Shown here piece by piece: positions 25,918 to 34,409 of a stretch of 64,000 nucleotides of DNA. This DNA comes from Allobosea sp. CRIB-10 (GTDB lineage: Bacteria > Pseudomonadota > Alphaproteobacteria > Rhizobiales > Beijerinckiaceae). The notes beneath the pieces were generated by a model. It saw nothing but the letters and a program-made list of their open reading frames with translations, did not search any database and was not told where the DNA came from. The first letter of the stretch is position 1. Every line of letters begins with the position of its first letter. Where the stretch lies: NCBI RefSeq assembly GCF_900112185.1, contig NZ_FOKP01000012.1, forward strand, positions 105,199 to 169,198, written 5' to 3'. A program made the position numbers and the translations under genes.

Positions 25918-27810
25918 ATGCTGGACTTTCTTGAGCTGGAAGAGACGGTCGGGCGCTTCTGGCACCGGCTGGTCGGCGACACCGCGAGCCTGCCGCATCA
26001 TCCGCAGGCGGCGGTGACGCTGGCGAGCATGGCGACGACGCTCGCGGTCTGCTTCCGCGGCTTCGGCGGCGAGGCCGGTGTCAGGATCGTCCCGGCGCGC
26101 GAGCGCGCTGCCGGGCACCGGCTCAACCTGCGCCAGCGCGTCGGCCTCGGCGAGGAAAGATTGTCGCAGGCACTGCGCACGCCGGACAGCCTGCAGCTTC
26201 CGGCGCAGATCTCATTGTTCCCGGAGACCGGCCTCAACCGCGATCTCTATGTCTGGCTCGCCGCGTGCATGGCCGCGATGCCGCCCCGGCCGGTGACGGA
26301 GAACGACCCTCTGCAGCGCGACCTCGCGCTCATTGGAGCTGCGCAGCAGCTGATCTCGAGGGTCCTCGCCGCCTTTCCTGGCCTCGTCCCGGTCTATCGC
26401 CGACTGGCCGCGGCTTTGCTCGCGAGCCGTCATCGCAAGGGGCTGCCCGCGACTGAAGCCAGGGTGGAAGCCATGATCCGCACGCTGTTAGGCGGCGGGG
26501 CCGCCGACATCGCCGCCGGAGATTGGATAACCAAGGCACCCCCTGGCTATCTGCCTGCTCTCGGCGTTCCGCTCTGGCCGCTGGCCAGCGCGGCCACTCC
26601 CGCCCGCAAGCGCCGGCGTGACGACGACCAGCCGCCGCCGGCCTTGGCGAAGGTCGAGGAGCAGATGAAAGCCTATGCGGCGAGCCGCGACGAGACGGCC
26701 GAAGAGTGGCGGGAGCGCAGCCCCTTTATCCTCAATCGTTTCGAGAAGATCCTGGCGATGTCGGAGATGGTGGCGGTCGACCGCCCCTCCGACGACAGCG
26801 AGGAGCACGATCCTGAGGCAGCCGACGAGCTCGATGACATGGTGCTGAGCGAGCGCAAGGGCCGCCCGGCCTCGCGCTTCCGCTTCGATCTGGACCTGCC
26901 GCCGGAAGCGATGGACGAAACGACACTCACCGGCGCACTGACCTACCCGGAATGGGATTTCCGCAGCGCCTGCTACCGCGAAGACCATTGCCGCGTCCTT
27001 GCCGCCACGGCCCGGCAGGAGCTCGACCCTCCGGCGCAGGACGCCGCGACGCGCGCGCTGGTGCGCCATGTTCGCCGCCAGTTCGAAGCGCTGCGCCCGC
27101 AGCGCGAACCGCAGCGCGGTCAGATCGACGGCCCCGATCTCGACCTCGACGCGGTGGTGCGCCGCCAGGCCGACCTCGCCGCCGGCGGTTCCGGCAGCGA
27201 CCGCATCCATCTTGCGTCACGGCCGCAGGCGCACGACCTTGCAGTGACGACGCTGATGGACGTCTCGCTTTCGACCGATTCCTGGTTCGATGATTTGCGC
27301 GTCCTCGATGTCGAGAAACAGGCATTGACGGTCTTCGCCCACGGGCTAGCCGCCTGTGGCGACCATCATGAGATCATGACCTTCACCTCGCGCCGGCGCG
27401 ACTGGGTTCGGATCGAAACGGTCAAACGCTTCGACGAGGTGATGGGACCGGCGGTGGAGGCGCGCATCGCTGCGCTTAAGCCCGGCCACTACACCCGCAT
27501 CGGCGCCGCCATCCGCCACGCTGCGGCAGGGCTCAAGGCGAGGCCGGACCGCCGCAAACTCCTGCTCGTGCTGACCGACGGCAAGCCGAACGACATCGAC
27601 CACTACGAAGGCCGCTTCGCCATGGAGGACACGCGCATGGCGGTGATCGAGGCGCGCCGTGCCGGCATCTGCGTCTTCGCCGTCACGGTCGACCGCGAGT
27701 CGCGCGCCTACATCCCGCACCTCTTCGGCCGCAACGGCCATGCCGTGGTGTCCCGGCTCGACCGCCTACCGGCCGCGCTGCCGGCGATCTATCGCGTGCT
27801 GGCTGCCTGA
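25918..27810 (+). CDS. norD: nitric oxide reductase activation protein NorD (VWA domain)
   Basis: This 630-residue cytoplasmic protein has a long helical N-terminal region and a C-terminal von Willebrand A domain with the MIDAS motif in TLMDVSLSTDSW (about residue 443), and LLLVLTDGKPNDID further on. NorD forms an AAA-VWA chaperone pair with NorQ, and mutants make inactive NO reductase. The middle part (about 225-330) is charged and low in conservation. It follows norQ by 10 bp with an AGGAGG-like site. Confidence 0.94.
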   Translation: MLDFLELEETVGRFWHRLVGDTASLPHHPQAAVTLASMATTLAVCFRGFGGEAGVRIVPARERAAGHRLNLRQRVGLGEERLSQALRTPDSLQLPAQISLFPETGLNRDLYVWLAACMAAMPPRPVTENDPLQRDLALIGAAQQLISRVLAAFPGLVPVYRRLAAALLASRHRKGLPATEARVEAMIRTLLGGGAADIAAGDWITKAPPGYLPALGVPLWPLASAATPARKRRRDDDQPPPALAKVEEQMKAYAASRDETAEEWRERSPFILNRFEKILAMSEMVAVDRPSDDSEEHDPEAADELDDMVLSERKGRPASRFRFDLDLPPEAMDETTLTGALTYPEWDFRSACYREDHCRVLAATARQELDPPAQDAATRALVRHVRRQFEALRPQREPQRGQIDGPDLDLDAVVRRQADLAAGGSGSDRIHLASRPQAHDLAVTTLMDVSLSTDSWFDDLRVLDVEKQALTVFAHGLAACGDHHEIMTFTSRRRDWVRIETVKRFDEVMGPAVEARIAALKPGHYTRIGAAIRHAAAGLKARPDRRKLLLVLTDGKPNDIDHYEGRFAMEDTRMAVIEARRAGICVFAVTVDRESRAYIPHLFGRNGHAVVSRLDRLPAALPAIYRVLAA

Positions 27811-27820
27811 GGAGATCGTC

Positions 27821-27976
27821 ATGACCGATGCTCAGATGGGCCTTGCCGTCGCCACGCCCGCCATCATCGTGATGGCGCTGCTGCTCTATCGTATGGGCGT
27901 TCTGCAGAAGGGCGGCGTCGCCGCAGCCGTGCTGATGTCGCTCGCCATCGCGGTCATCCTTTTCCTGGAACAATGA
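27821..27976 (+). CDS. 51-residue membrane peptide at the end of the nor operon
   Basis: The ATG at 27821, with a GAGGAG site 6-8 bp upstream, opens a 51-residue frame predicted to form two short helices (GLAVATPAIIVMALLLYRM and GGVAAAVLMSLAIAVILFL) around a positive KGG turn. It begins 10 bp after norD and is followed by a gap with a new NnrR-type box, so it closes the nor operon. No family is recognised. The two-helix hairpin form resembles small oxidase accessory peptides. Confidence 0.65.
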   Translation: MTDAQMGLAVATPAIIVMALLLYRMGVLQKGGVAAAVLMSLAIAVILFLEQ

Positions 27977-27996
27977 GGCGGACAGCGGCGCGCTGT

Positions 27997-28010
27997 TTGC
28001 GCTTCGGCAA
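27997..28010 (+). promoter_or_regulatory. NnrR-type box upstream of the DUF2249 module
   Basis: TTGCGCTTCGGCAA fits TTGCG-N4-nGCAA. It lies 70 bp upstream of the first DUF2249 gene, at a spacing that suits an activator, and implies a new promoter after norD. Confidence 0.62.
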
Positions 28011-28080
28011 ATTGCCGCCAGAGCGCGTCCGCTAGGCTGGACATCAGCCCGCAGCAGGGTCGCAACCGGAGCCGAAAGCC

Positions 28081-28389
28081 ATGACCATCCAGCCTCTCGA
28101 ACCACTCGACGTGCGCGCGATCCCGCCGGTCGTACGCCATGCCACGATCTTCGGCATCCTGGAGCGGCTGGCTCCAGGCGACGCCTTCAGCATCGTCAAC
28201 GATCATGACCCCGCTCCGCTGCGGCGTCAGATGGAGGCGCGCTATCCCGGCACTTATTCCTGGACCTACGTCGTGCAGGGGCCCGAGATCTGGCAGGTCG
28301 AGATCGGCCGCAACGACGCCGATGCACAGGCCGATACTGCCGATTGCGGTGGCCACGACGAAGGCCATTCCTGCACCTGCGGCCACTGA
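28081..28389 (+). CDS. DUF2249 protein with His/Cys-rich tail
   Basis: This 102-residue protein has one DUF2249 domain (LDVRAIPPVVRHATIFGILERLAPGDAFSIVNDHDP, then WTYVVQGPEIWQVEIGR). A metal-binding-looking C terminus follows (DCGGHDEGHSCTCGH) with three cysteines and three histidines. DUF2249 domains occur with hemerythrins and in denitrification loci, where they are proposed to handle iron or NO; direct proof is lacking. It is the first gene of a four-gene unit behind an NnrR-type box. Confidence 0.85.
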   Translation: MTIQPLEPLDVRAIPPVVRHATIFGILERLAPGDAFSIVNDHDPAPLRRQMEARYPGTYSWTYVVQGPEIWQVEIGRNDADAQADTADCGGHDEGHSCTCGH

Positions 28390-28415
28390 AGCCGCCACAC
28401 CGGGAGACCGCAGCC

Positions 28416-29813
28416 ATGCTACTGGCATCGCTGTCCCGCTGGACGATGAGCTATTTCGCGGCAGCGCTCGCCTTCCTGATCGCGGCCGAAGTCCTAGCCG
28501 TCGCCGGGCTTGGCTATCCTGCCGCCGGCCTCACCGAGCCTGCAACGCTCATCCTCGTCCATCTCGTGGCGATCGGCTGGCTCAGCCTCGCCATGGCGGG
28601 GGCCCTGCTCCAGTTCGTCCCTGTTCTGGTCTCGCGCCCCCTTGCTTTCCCGCACCTTGCGCTGCCCGCACTCGCGGCCCTCGTCGCCGGGCTGTTCCTG
28701 CTCTGCTCGGGATTCGCCGTGCTCGCCGGTTGGTTCGACGGGCCGCTGGACCTGCTACCACTGGCGGCGGCAACCCTGCTCATCGGCTTTGCCCTGCTTG
28801 GGCTGATGCTGCTCGCGACGCTCCTGAGTGCGCGACCGGTCGGGCTCTTTTCCCGCTTCATCCTCATCGGCCTCGCCTGCCTCGCCGCCACGGCGCTGAG
28901 CGGCTCGGCCTTCGCCGCGATCCTATCCGGTCGCGGGGGCTGGTTGGACGCGCTGTCCCTGCTGCCGGACGGCCTGCCCTTCCATGCACTTCTCGGCTTC
29001 GGCGGCTGGCTCGGGCTCATCGCCTTCGGCACAAGCTATCGGCTCTTGGTGATGTTCATGCTGGCTCCGGATCCGGCGCCACACCGGGTCCGCACGGTGC
29101 TCGTCTCCGCCGGGTTGGCGCTCGGGCTTGGATTCTCCGGGCTTGTCGCCCCGCTTGCCGGTTTGCAGCCCGGGGGCGCCTTCATCACGACGGCGCTCAG
29201 CGTACTGGCGCTCGCGAGCGCCTTCTATGGCCGGGACATACTCGCTCTTTATCGCACGCGCCGGCGCAAGGCGCTCGAAATCAACATGCTCGCCAGCATT
29301 CCGGCCTTCGCCTCGCTCGGGCTCGGCATCGCGCTGCTACCGGTCGCCATCGCGGCCGGTGCGGGGGAAGGCATCGTCGCGGCGCTCGCCTTCCTGCTGG
29401 CTTTCGGCTGGCTCGGCGGCCTGACGCTCGCCCAGCTCGTGAAGATCGTATCCTTCATGACCTGGCTCGGAACCTATGCGTCGCGGCTCGGGCGTGGCCC
29501 GGCACCACGAGTCGGGGATCTGGTGGCGATGCCGCGCACCGGCTGGTGGTTCCTGTTCTACTATGCCGGGGTCGCACTGGGTGTGACCATGCTTGCTGGC
29601 GGTTTTGCCACGGGCTTCCGATGGGCCATGTTGTCCTGCCTGGTGGGAACCGCCGGGATCGTCACCGAACTGGTCCGCGTGCGCCTGCTATCCGAGATCA
29701 GGGTCGGCGACCGCCCGCCAGTGCATGAACGCCCGCGGCTGCTGCTGGCCCGAGCCGATGAAAGGAGTTCCTCCCATGCCGACCACCGACGCGTTGCCAG
29801 CCCGCGAGCTTGA
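28416..29813 (+). CDS. 12-helix membrane protein with heme-copper-oxidase-like histidine motif
   Basis: This 465-residue integral membrane protein has about 12 predicted helices. Two segments resemble subunit I of heme-copper oxidases: LILVHLVAIGWLSLAMAGAL (about residue 50) and LPFHALLGFGGWLGLIAFGTSYRLL (about 190). The single histidines suggest at most a heme or a remnant of that fold; the CuB/FeB trio is absent. It is neither NnrS nor NorB. Proteins like this are found beside DUF2249 genes in NO loci. The start at 28416 excludes an in-frame extension inside the upstream gene. The last 38 bp overlap the next gene. Confidence 0.7.
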   Translation: MLLASLSRWTMSYFAAALAFLIAAEVLAVAGLGYPAAGLTEPATLILVHLVAIGWLSLAMAGALLQFVPVLVSRPLAFPHLALPALAALVAGLFLLCSGFAVLAGWFDGPLDLLPLAAATLLIGFALLGLMLLATLLSARPVGLFSRFILIGLACLAATALSGSAFAAILSGRGGWLDALSLLPDGLPFHALLGFGGWLGLIAFGTSYRLLVMFMLAPDPAPHRVRTVLVSAGLALGLGFSGLVAPLAGLQPGGAFITTALSVLALASAFYGRDILALYRTRRRKALEINMLASIPAFASLGLGIALLPVAIAAGAGEGIVAALAFLLAFGWLGGLTLAQLVKIVSFMTWLGTYASRLGRGPAPRVGDLVAMPRTGWWFLFYYAGVALGVTMLAGGFATGFRWAMLSCLVGTAGIVTELVRVRLLSEIRVGDRPPVHERPRLLLARADERSSSHADHRRVASPRA

Positions 29814-30315
29814 CGTCCGACCGATGCTGCGGGCCGGCGAGGAGCCGTTCCAGGCGATCATGGACGCCGTGAGTGCCCTGGCGCCGGGCCAGTGCCTACG
29901 CCTCATCGCGCCGTTCAGACCGGTGCCGCTGTTCTCCGTGATGGCCAATCGCGGCTTCGCTGCAAACGACCGCGATCTTGGCGGCGGCGACTGGGAAGTG
30001 ATCTTCTCGCCCTTGGCGACGGACGCGGAAAGCGAGGAGGTCGCGATCGGCAGCAGTTCCTCCGCCGTATTCTGGGGCGCCCCCATCCAGGAGCTCGACC
30101 TCTGCGATCTGGAGCCGCCGGAACCGATGGTACGCATCCTGGAAACACTGGAAGAACTGCAGCAGGGGGATGTGCTATTCGCCCTCCTGGCGCGCGAGCC
30201 GGTCTTCCTCTTCCCCGAACTGGCGAAGCGCCAGCACGAATGGGCCGGCAATTTCGACGCGTCCGGCACGACATACAGACTGCTCATCCGCCACGGCGGC
30301 AGCGAAGGGCATTGA
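29776..30315 (+). CDS. tandem DUF2249 protein
   Basis: This 179-residue soluble protein is made of two DUF2249-type repeats. The first (about 10-80) has LDVRPMLRAGEEPFQAIMDAV and CLRLIAPFRPVPLF. The second (about 105-178) has LDLCDLEPPEPMVRILETLEELQQGDVL and REPVFLFPEL. The ATG at 29776 has a clean AAAGGAG site and overlaps the membrane-protein gene by 38 bp. The role is unknown; it lies in the NO-responsive unit between the membrane protein and the DUF59 gene. Confidence 0.85.
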   Translation: MPTTDALPARELDVRPMLRAGEEPFQAIMDAVSALAPGQCLRLIAPFRPVPLFSVMANRGFAANDRDLGGGDWEVIFSPLATDAESEEVAIGSSSSAVFWGAPIQELDLCDLEPPEPMVRILETLEELQQGDVLFALLAREPVFLFPELAKRQHEWAGNFDASGTTYRLLIRHGGSEGH

Positions 30316-30317
30316 CC

Positions 30318-30602
30318 ATGAGCGCGAATCTGGAGCGCCTGGTCGAGATCGCGCTGCGCGACGTGCTCGACCCGGAAATGGGTCGCAGCGTCGTCGATCT
30401 CGGTCTGATCTACGCAATCACGGCCATGCCGGGCGGAGCGATCGCCATCACCATGACCACAACGACCCGTGGTTGTCCGCTGACTGGTTTTCTAAAGGAA
30501 GCCGTGGCGATGGCTGCCGGAGCCGTGGAGGGCGTCACGGGCGTCGTGGTGGCTCTGACCTACGAGCCGGCCTGGCAGCCGGGGATGATCGCCGCCGAAT
30601 AA
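30318..30602 (+). CDS. DUF59/MIP18-family iron-sulfur assembly-like protein
   Basis: This 94-residue protein has the DUF59 fold: ALRDVLDPEMGRSVVDLGLIYAI followed by TTTTRGCPLTGFL, with the conserved cysteine. This fold is shared by SufT, PaaD and MIP18, which help mature Fe-S or di-iron proteins. It begins 2 bp after the tandem DUF2249 gene. Together with the metal-binding DUF2249 proteins it suggests repair or assembly of iron centres damaged by NO; that is inference. Confidence 0.85.
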   Translation: MSANLERLVEIALRDVLDPEMGRSVVDLGLIYAITAMPGGAIAITMTTTTRGCPLTGFLKEAVAMAAGAVEGVTGVVVALTYEPAWQPGMIAAE

Positions 30603-30625
30603 GCAGCAAAGATCGCCAAAGATGT

Positions 30626-30639
30626 TGTGCTGCAACAAA
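30626..30639 (+). promoter_or_regulatory. Crp/Fnr-type (NnrR) box upstream of nirK
   Basis: TTGTGCTGCAACAA is a 14-bp dyad (TTGT-N6-ACAA). It ends 71 bp before the nirK start, the distance expected for an activator site at about -41.5 with a short leader. Confidence 0.55.
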
Positions 30640-30710
30640 GATCAGAATCGCCCTTGCCCTAAAGTCTTCATGGCCGGTCATTCACCGGTCGTTCGGCAAG
30701 GAGACAAGTC

Positions 30711-31838
30711 ATGGGCGAAGAGCTCAACCTGACCCGCCGCAGCATTCTGGCCGGAGCGGCGGCCACTGGGGCAATAGTCCAAGCGGCCACGGCGCCGGCC
30801 CAGGCGCAGGCGGTCATGGACAAGGCCTCTGCCGCCGATGTCGCCAAGCTGCCACGAGTAAAGCCGACGCTGGTTGATCCCCCTTTCGTGCACGCTCACG
30901 AGCAGATCGTCACTGGCGGACCCAAAGTGGTCGAGTTCGAGATGACGATCCGCGAGAAGAAGATCGTCATCGACGACACCGGCACCGAAACCTTCGCCTT
31001 TACTTTTAACGGTACGGTCCCCGGCCCGATGATGGTCGTGCATGAGGGCGACTATGTCGAACTCACGCTGATCAACGCCGATACCAACGAGCTATTGCAC
31101 AACATCGACTTCCATTCGGCGACGGGCGCGCTCGGCGGCGGCGCGCTGACCCAGGTCAACCCTGGCGAAAGGGTCGTCCTGCGGTGGAAGGCAACTCGGC
31201 CGGGGGTCTTCGTCTATCACTGCGCGCCCGAGGGCATGGTGCCCTGGCACGTCACCGCCGGCATGAACGGTGCGATCGCAGTGCTGCCGCGCGATGGACT
31301 GAAGGACCATCAGGGCAAGTCTTTGAAATACGACAAGGCCTATTACGTCGGCGAGCAGGACTTCTACATCCCGCGCGACGAAAACGGCAAGTTCAAGCGT
31401 TACGCCAGCCCCGGCGAGGCGCATGAGGACGTGCAGAAGGCGATGCGGACGCTGACCCCGACGCACGTCGTCTTCAACGGCAAGGTCGGCGGGCTCACCG
31501 GCAAGAATGCCCTGACTGCCAAGGTCGGCGAAACGGTGCTGATCATGCACTCACAAGCCAACCGTGACACCCGCCCGCATCTGATCGGCGGCCACGGCGA
31601 CTATGTCTGGGCGACGGGCAAGTTCCGCAACCCGCCGGAGCGCGACCTCGAAACCTGGTTCATTCCCGGCGGTTGTGCGGGCGCGGCGCTCTACACCTTC
31701 CTGCAGCCTGGCATCTACGCCTATGTCAACCACAACCTGATCGAGGCCTTCGAACTCGGCGCAGCCGGACATTTCAAGGTCGAGGGTGAGTGGAACGACG
31801 ATCTGATGAAGCAGCTCGTCGGCCCCGCCGCCATCTAG
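30711..31838 (+). CDS. nirK: copper-containing nitrite reductase NirK
   Basis: This 375-residue periplasmic enzyme reduces nitrite to NO. The twin-arginine signal is [14 protein letters not shown] (about residues 8-21). Two cupredoxin domains follow. The type 1 copper ligands are in HNIDFH and [18 protein letters not shown]; type 2 ligands include the same HNIDFH region and [13 protein letters not shown]. Length and ligand order match class I NirK. An NnrR-type box lies upstream, and nirV, norE and norF follow. Confidence 0.97.
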   Translation: MGEELNLTRRSILAGAAATGAIVQAATAPAQAQAVMDKASAADVAKLPRVKPTLVDPPFVHAHEQIVTGGPKVVEFEMTIREKKIVIDDTGTETFAFTFNGTVPGPMMVVHEGDYVELTLINADTNELLHNIDFHSATGALGGGALTQVNPGERVVLRWKATRPGVFVYHCAPEGMVPWHVTAGMNGAIAVLPRDGLKDHQGKSLKYDKAYYVGEQDFYIPRDENGKFKRYASPGEAHEDVQKAMRTLTPTHVVFNGKVGGLTGKNALTAKVGETVLIMHSQANRDTRPHLIGGHGDYVWATGKFRNPPERDLETWFIPGGCAGAALYTFLQPGIYAYVNHNLIEAFELGAAGHFKVEGEWNDDLMKQLVGPAAI

Positions 31839-31848
31839 GCCACCATCT

Positions 31849-31874
31849 CGCCTCCCGCCGCCGGGTGGGAGGCG
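31849..31874 (+). other. hairpin between nirK and nirV
   Basis: cgcctccc and gggaggcg form an 8-bp perfect stem with a 10-base loop, starting 10 bp after the nirK stop. No T-run follows. It may protect the 3' end of the nirK message or give partial termination before nirV. Confidence 0.5.
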
Positions 31875-31900
31875 CCCCTCTCCGAGAAGGGACGATCATC

Positions 31901-32788
31901 ATGGTCGCGACGCTGCGTCCTTCTTTGCCGGCGTTGACCACCTCGCTCGGCCTGCTGTTCATGGTGGGCGCCACCGCCCTCCTGCTGGCGGCCCCCGCGC
32001 AACGGCCGGTGCCGACCTTCCCGTTGCCGCAAACGGTCACTGTACCGCCTGCCACGCTGCTGCATCACCTCGACGGCGAGTACAGCCGGGCCGGTCGGCC
32101 GGTAGATGCCCCACGCGTCGCGCTCCGGATCGACCGGCCGCTCGAAATCATGCGCTATCAGGTCACTGCGGCCGATTACGCCCGCTGCGTTGCCGCCGGC
32201 GCTTGCAAACGCCTGGACAGCCTGGCGGCGCGCGGCGACCTCCCAGTGACCGGCGTCAGCCATGGCGACGCTACCGATTATGCGGCTTGGCTGTCGCGCC
32301 AGATCGGTACGGTCTGGCGCTTGCCGAGCGACCAGGAATGGGCGCATGCGGCCGGCTCGCGCTTCGTTGACGACGCGAAAGGCCTCGATCCCGAGGTCAA
32401 CAACCCGGCTCTGCGCTGGCTCGCCGACTACGAGCGCGAGGCCAACCGCAAGGCCGCGCGAACTCCCACCCCGCGCCCAATCGGCAGCTTCGGGGCCAAT
32501 GAACACGGCGTGCACGACATAGCCGGCAATGTCTGGGAGTGGACGCACAGCTGCCTGCGCCGCGTCGCTCTGGACGCCGCTGGTCACAAGATCGGCGAGA
32601 CCACCAACTGCGGCGTCTACGTCGTCGAGGGCCAGCATCGCGCGATGATGACGTCCTTCATCCGCAATCCGAAGAGCGGCGGCTGCTCAGCCGGCACTCC
32701 GCCTGACAATCTCGGCTTCCGCCTCGTCAGGGAGAACGGCTGGCGCGGCTGGCTGCCAGCGGCCCTGCATCGGCTGCTGCCGGTATGA
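31901..32788 (+). CDS. nirV: NirV, formylglycine-generating-enzyme-fold protein
   Basis: This 295-residue protein has an N-terminal hydrophobic signal or anchor (about 10-32) and an FGE-sulfatase domain: MRYQVTAADYARCVAAG, LPSDQEWAHAAGSRF, HDIAGNVWEWT and GFRLVREN. NirV accompanies nirK in many rhizobia. It shares the fold of sulfatase-activating enzymes, but no essential role in nitrite reduction is known. The GGGACGATCATC leader gives a weak ribosome site. Its 3' end overlaps norE by 4 bp. Confidence 0.9.
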   Translation: MVATLRPSLPALTTSLGLLFMVGATALLLAAPAQRPVPTFPLPQTVTVPPATLLHHLDGEYSRAGRPVDAPRVALRIDRPLEIMRYQVTAADYARCVAAGACKRLDSLAARGDLPVTGVSHGDATDYAAWLSRQIGTVWRLPSDQEWAHAAGSRFVDDAKGLDPEVNNPALRWLADYEREANRKAARTPTPRPIGSFGANEHGVHDIAGNVWEWTHSCLRRVALDAAGHKIGETTNCGVYVVEGQHRAMMTSFIRNPKSGGCSAGTPPDNLGFRLVRENGWRGWLPAALHRLLPV

Positions 32789-33342
32789 ACGTCGCGCTAC
32801 GCAGCCGCAGTCTGGACGACGCACGACCGGCGCCCGAGCCCGAAGGCGGCATGGAATTGCTGCTTTGGATCCTCGTCTGGAGCGAGTTCATCATCTTCGG
32901 CGCGTTGCTCGGCGCCTTCCTGATCATGGGCGTAATCGATCCGTCGGCGCTGGCAGTCCTGCATCGCGCGCTCGACCTGCCTCTCGCCGGCATCGCCACC
33001 GCGACGCTGCTCACCAGCGGCTGCTTCGCAACTCGTGCCACATTTGGGCACAACCCACGACCGAACCTTGTCGCTGCGGCGATGGGCGGCTTCGCCTTCT
33101 GCGCGCTGAAAATTGTATCCTTCGGCTATGAACTACCGACGCTCGCCGCCATGGACGGCCGCCTGCCCGAACTCTACTGGCTCATTACCGGCTTCCATCT
33201 CGCGCACGTGCTGTTCGTCGGGGCGCTGCTTCTGGTCGTCGCATGGCGCCCGGCTCCCCGCCAGGTCGCAACAGTTGCCACGGTCTGGCATCTGGTCGAT
33301 CTGATCTGGCTCCTGATCTTGCCCGTCATCTATCTGGGCTGA
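32785..33342 (+). CDS. norE: NorE, cytochrome oxidase subunit III-like protein
   Basis: This 185-residue protein of the COX3 superfamily has five predicted helices. It shows ELLLWILVWSEFIIFGALLGAFL at the start, the GFHLAHVLFVGALLL segment and the C-terminal TVWHLVDLIWLLILPVIYL. NorE helps NO reductase reach full activity in denitrifiers but is not part of the purified enzyme. It starts inside the nirV stop (ATGA) and is followed at once by norF. Confidence 0.88.
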   Translation: MNVALRSRSLDDARPAPEPEGGMELLLWILVWSEFIIFGALLGAFLIMGVIDPSALAVLHRALDLPLAGIATATLLTSGCFATRATFGHNPRPNLVAAAMGGFAFCALKIVSFGYELPTLAAMDGRLPELYWLITGFHLAHVLFVGALLLVVAWRPAPRQVATVATVWHLVDLIWLLILPVIYLG

Positions 33343-33343
33343 G

Positions 33344-33607
33344 ATGCAGCTTTCCCGCGATATTCCGTTCCCCGCCATCTTGCTCGCATTGCTGCTCGCG
33401 ACGGGCGCGAGCCTGCTGGCCGCGGCAGCGTTCGCTCCTGGTCCGCGCGGCGTCGCCATCGCAATGCTGAGCTTGACCAAGGCGGCGCTGGTGGTGCTGG
33501 GCTTCATGCGTCTGCACCGGGAGAGCCCGACCCTCGCCACTGCCCTCATCGGCTATGCCGCGCTCCTGTGCATGCTTACCGGAATCAAGATCGCCCTCGT
33601 CGGCTGA
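33344..33607 (+). CDS. norF: NorF-like subunit IV-type membrane protein
   Basis: This 87-residue protein has three predicted helices and matches the short cytochrome-oxidase subunit IV-like NorF proteins (KAALVVLGFMRLHRESP then LIGYAALLCMLTGIK). NorE and NorF are usually co-encoded and act together in NO reductase function. It begins 1 bp after norE, without its own strong ribosome site, so translation is likely coupled. Confidence 0.8.
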   Translation: MQLSRDIPFPAILLALLLATGASLLAAAAFAPGPRGVAIAMLSLTKAALVVLGFMRLHRESPTLATALIGYAALLCMLTGIKIALVG

Positions 33608-33722
33608 ATGTGACGCACTTGAACAGTCGGGGTGATTGAGGTCATATCCGGCGGCGCCAGCCGAGAACGACAGCCCGTCGCTGGTGGTTCGAGTCCGCCG
33701 GAAGGAAGACGATCTCGTGGGA

Positions 33723-34409
33723 ATGGACCGCAGCGTCCTGCGCAGCATCCCGCTGTTTGCGACGATGGACGACGGGCAGCTCGACCGCATGACAGCGCAG
33801 GCCAGTGCGCGCCGAATCCCCCAGGGTGAAACGGTGTTCGAACAGGGCGACGCGGCAAAGGCCTTCTATCTTCTGCTGCACGGCCGATTGAAGGTAACGC
33901 AGGTCACGCGCGATGGTCAGCAGATCATCGTGCGTGTCGTCCATCCCGGCGATCTCTTCGGCTTTACGCGCGCGCTGAGCCGGAGCGACTATCCCGGCAC
34001 GGCGACGGCGGCCGTCGACAGCCTGGTCGCGGCCTGGCCGACCGAATCTTGGGACAGCTTCGTCGAGAGCAACCCGCATCTGGCGATGAACGCGATCCGC
34101 ACGATCGGTCAGCGCCTCGACGAGGCCCACACCCGCATCCGCGAAATGTCGACGGAGGAGGTCGAGCGCCGCGTGGCCCATGCCGTTCTGCGGCTGGTCG
34201 AGCAGGCCGGAAGGCGCGATGAAGCCGGCCTACACGTCGATTTTCCGATTTCTCGGCGCGACATTGCCGAGATGACGGGTACGACACTGCACACGGTTTC
34301 GCGCATCCTCAGTGCGTGGGAGACGCAAGGGTTGGTCGAAGGAGGTCGCCAGAAGCTCATGGTCCGCGACATCGCCGGCCTGAAGGGTCTGGCAGAGAAC
34401 GCAGAATAG
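33723..34409 (+). CDS. nnrR: NnrR-like Crp/Fnr-family regulator
   Basis: This 228-residue Crp/Fnr regulator has no cysteine at all, so it cannot carry the FNR Fe-S cluster. The effector domain (about 10-115) includes GRLKVTQVTRDGQQIIVRVVHPGDLFG. The DNA-binding helix is TGTTLHTVSRILSAWE. Histidine replaces the FNR glutamate that reads the TTGAT half-site, which fits the TTGCG-type boxes in this window. The family senses NO or related signals and turns on nir and nor. The start is taken at ATG 33723; a GTG 6 bp upstream is possible. Confidence 0.85.
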   Translation: MDRSVLRSIPLFATMDDGQLDRMTAQASARRIPQGETVFEQGDAAKAFYLLLHGRLKVTQVTRDGQQIIVRVVHPGDLFGFTRALSRSDYPGTATAAVDSLVAAWPTESWDSFVESNPHLAMNAIRTIGQRLDEAHTRIREMSTEEVERRVAHAVLRLVEQAGRRDEAGLHVDFPISRRDIAEMTGTTLHTVSRILSAWETQGLVEGGRQKLMVRDIAGLKGLAENAE

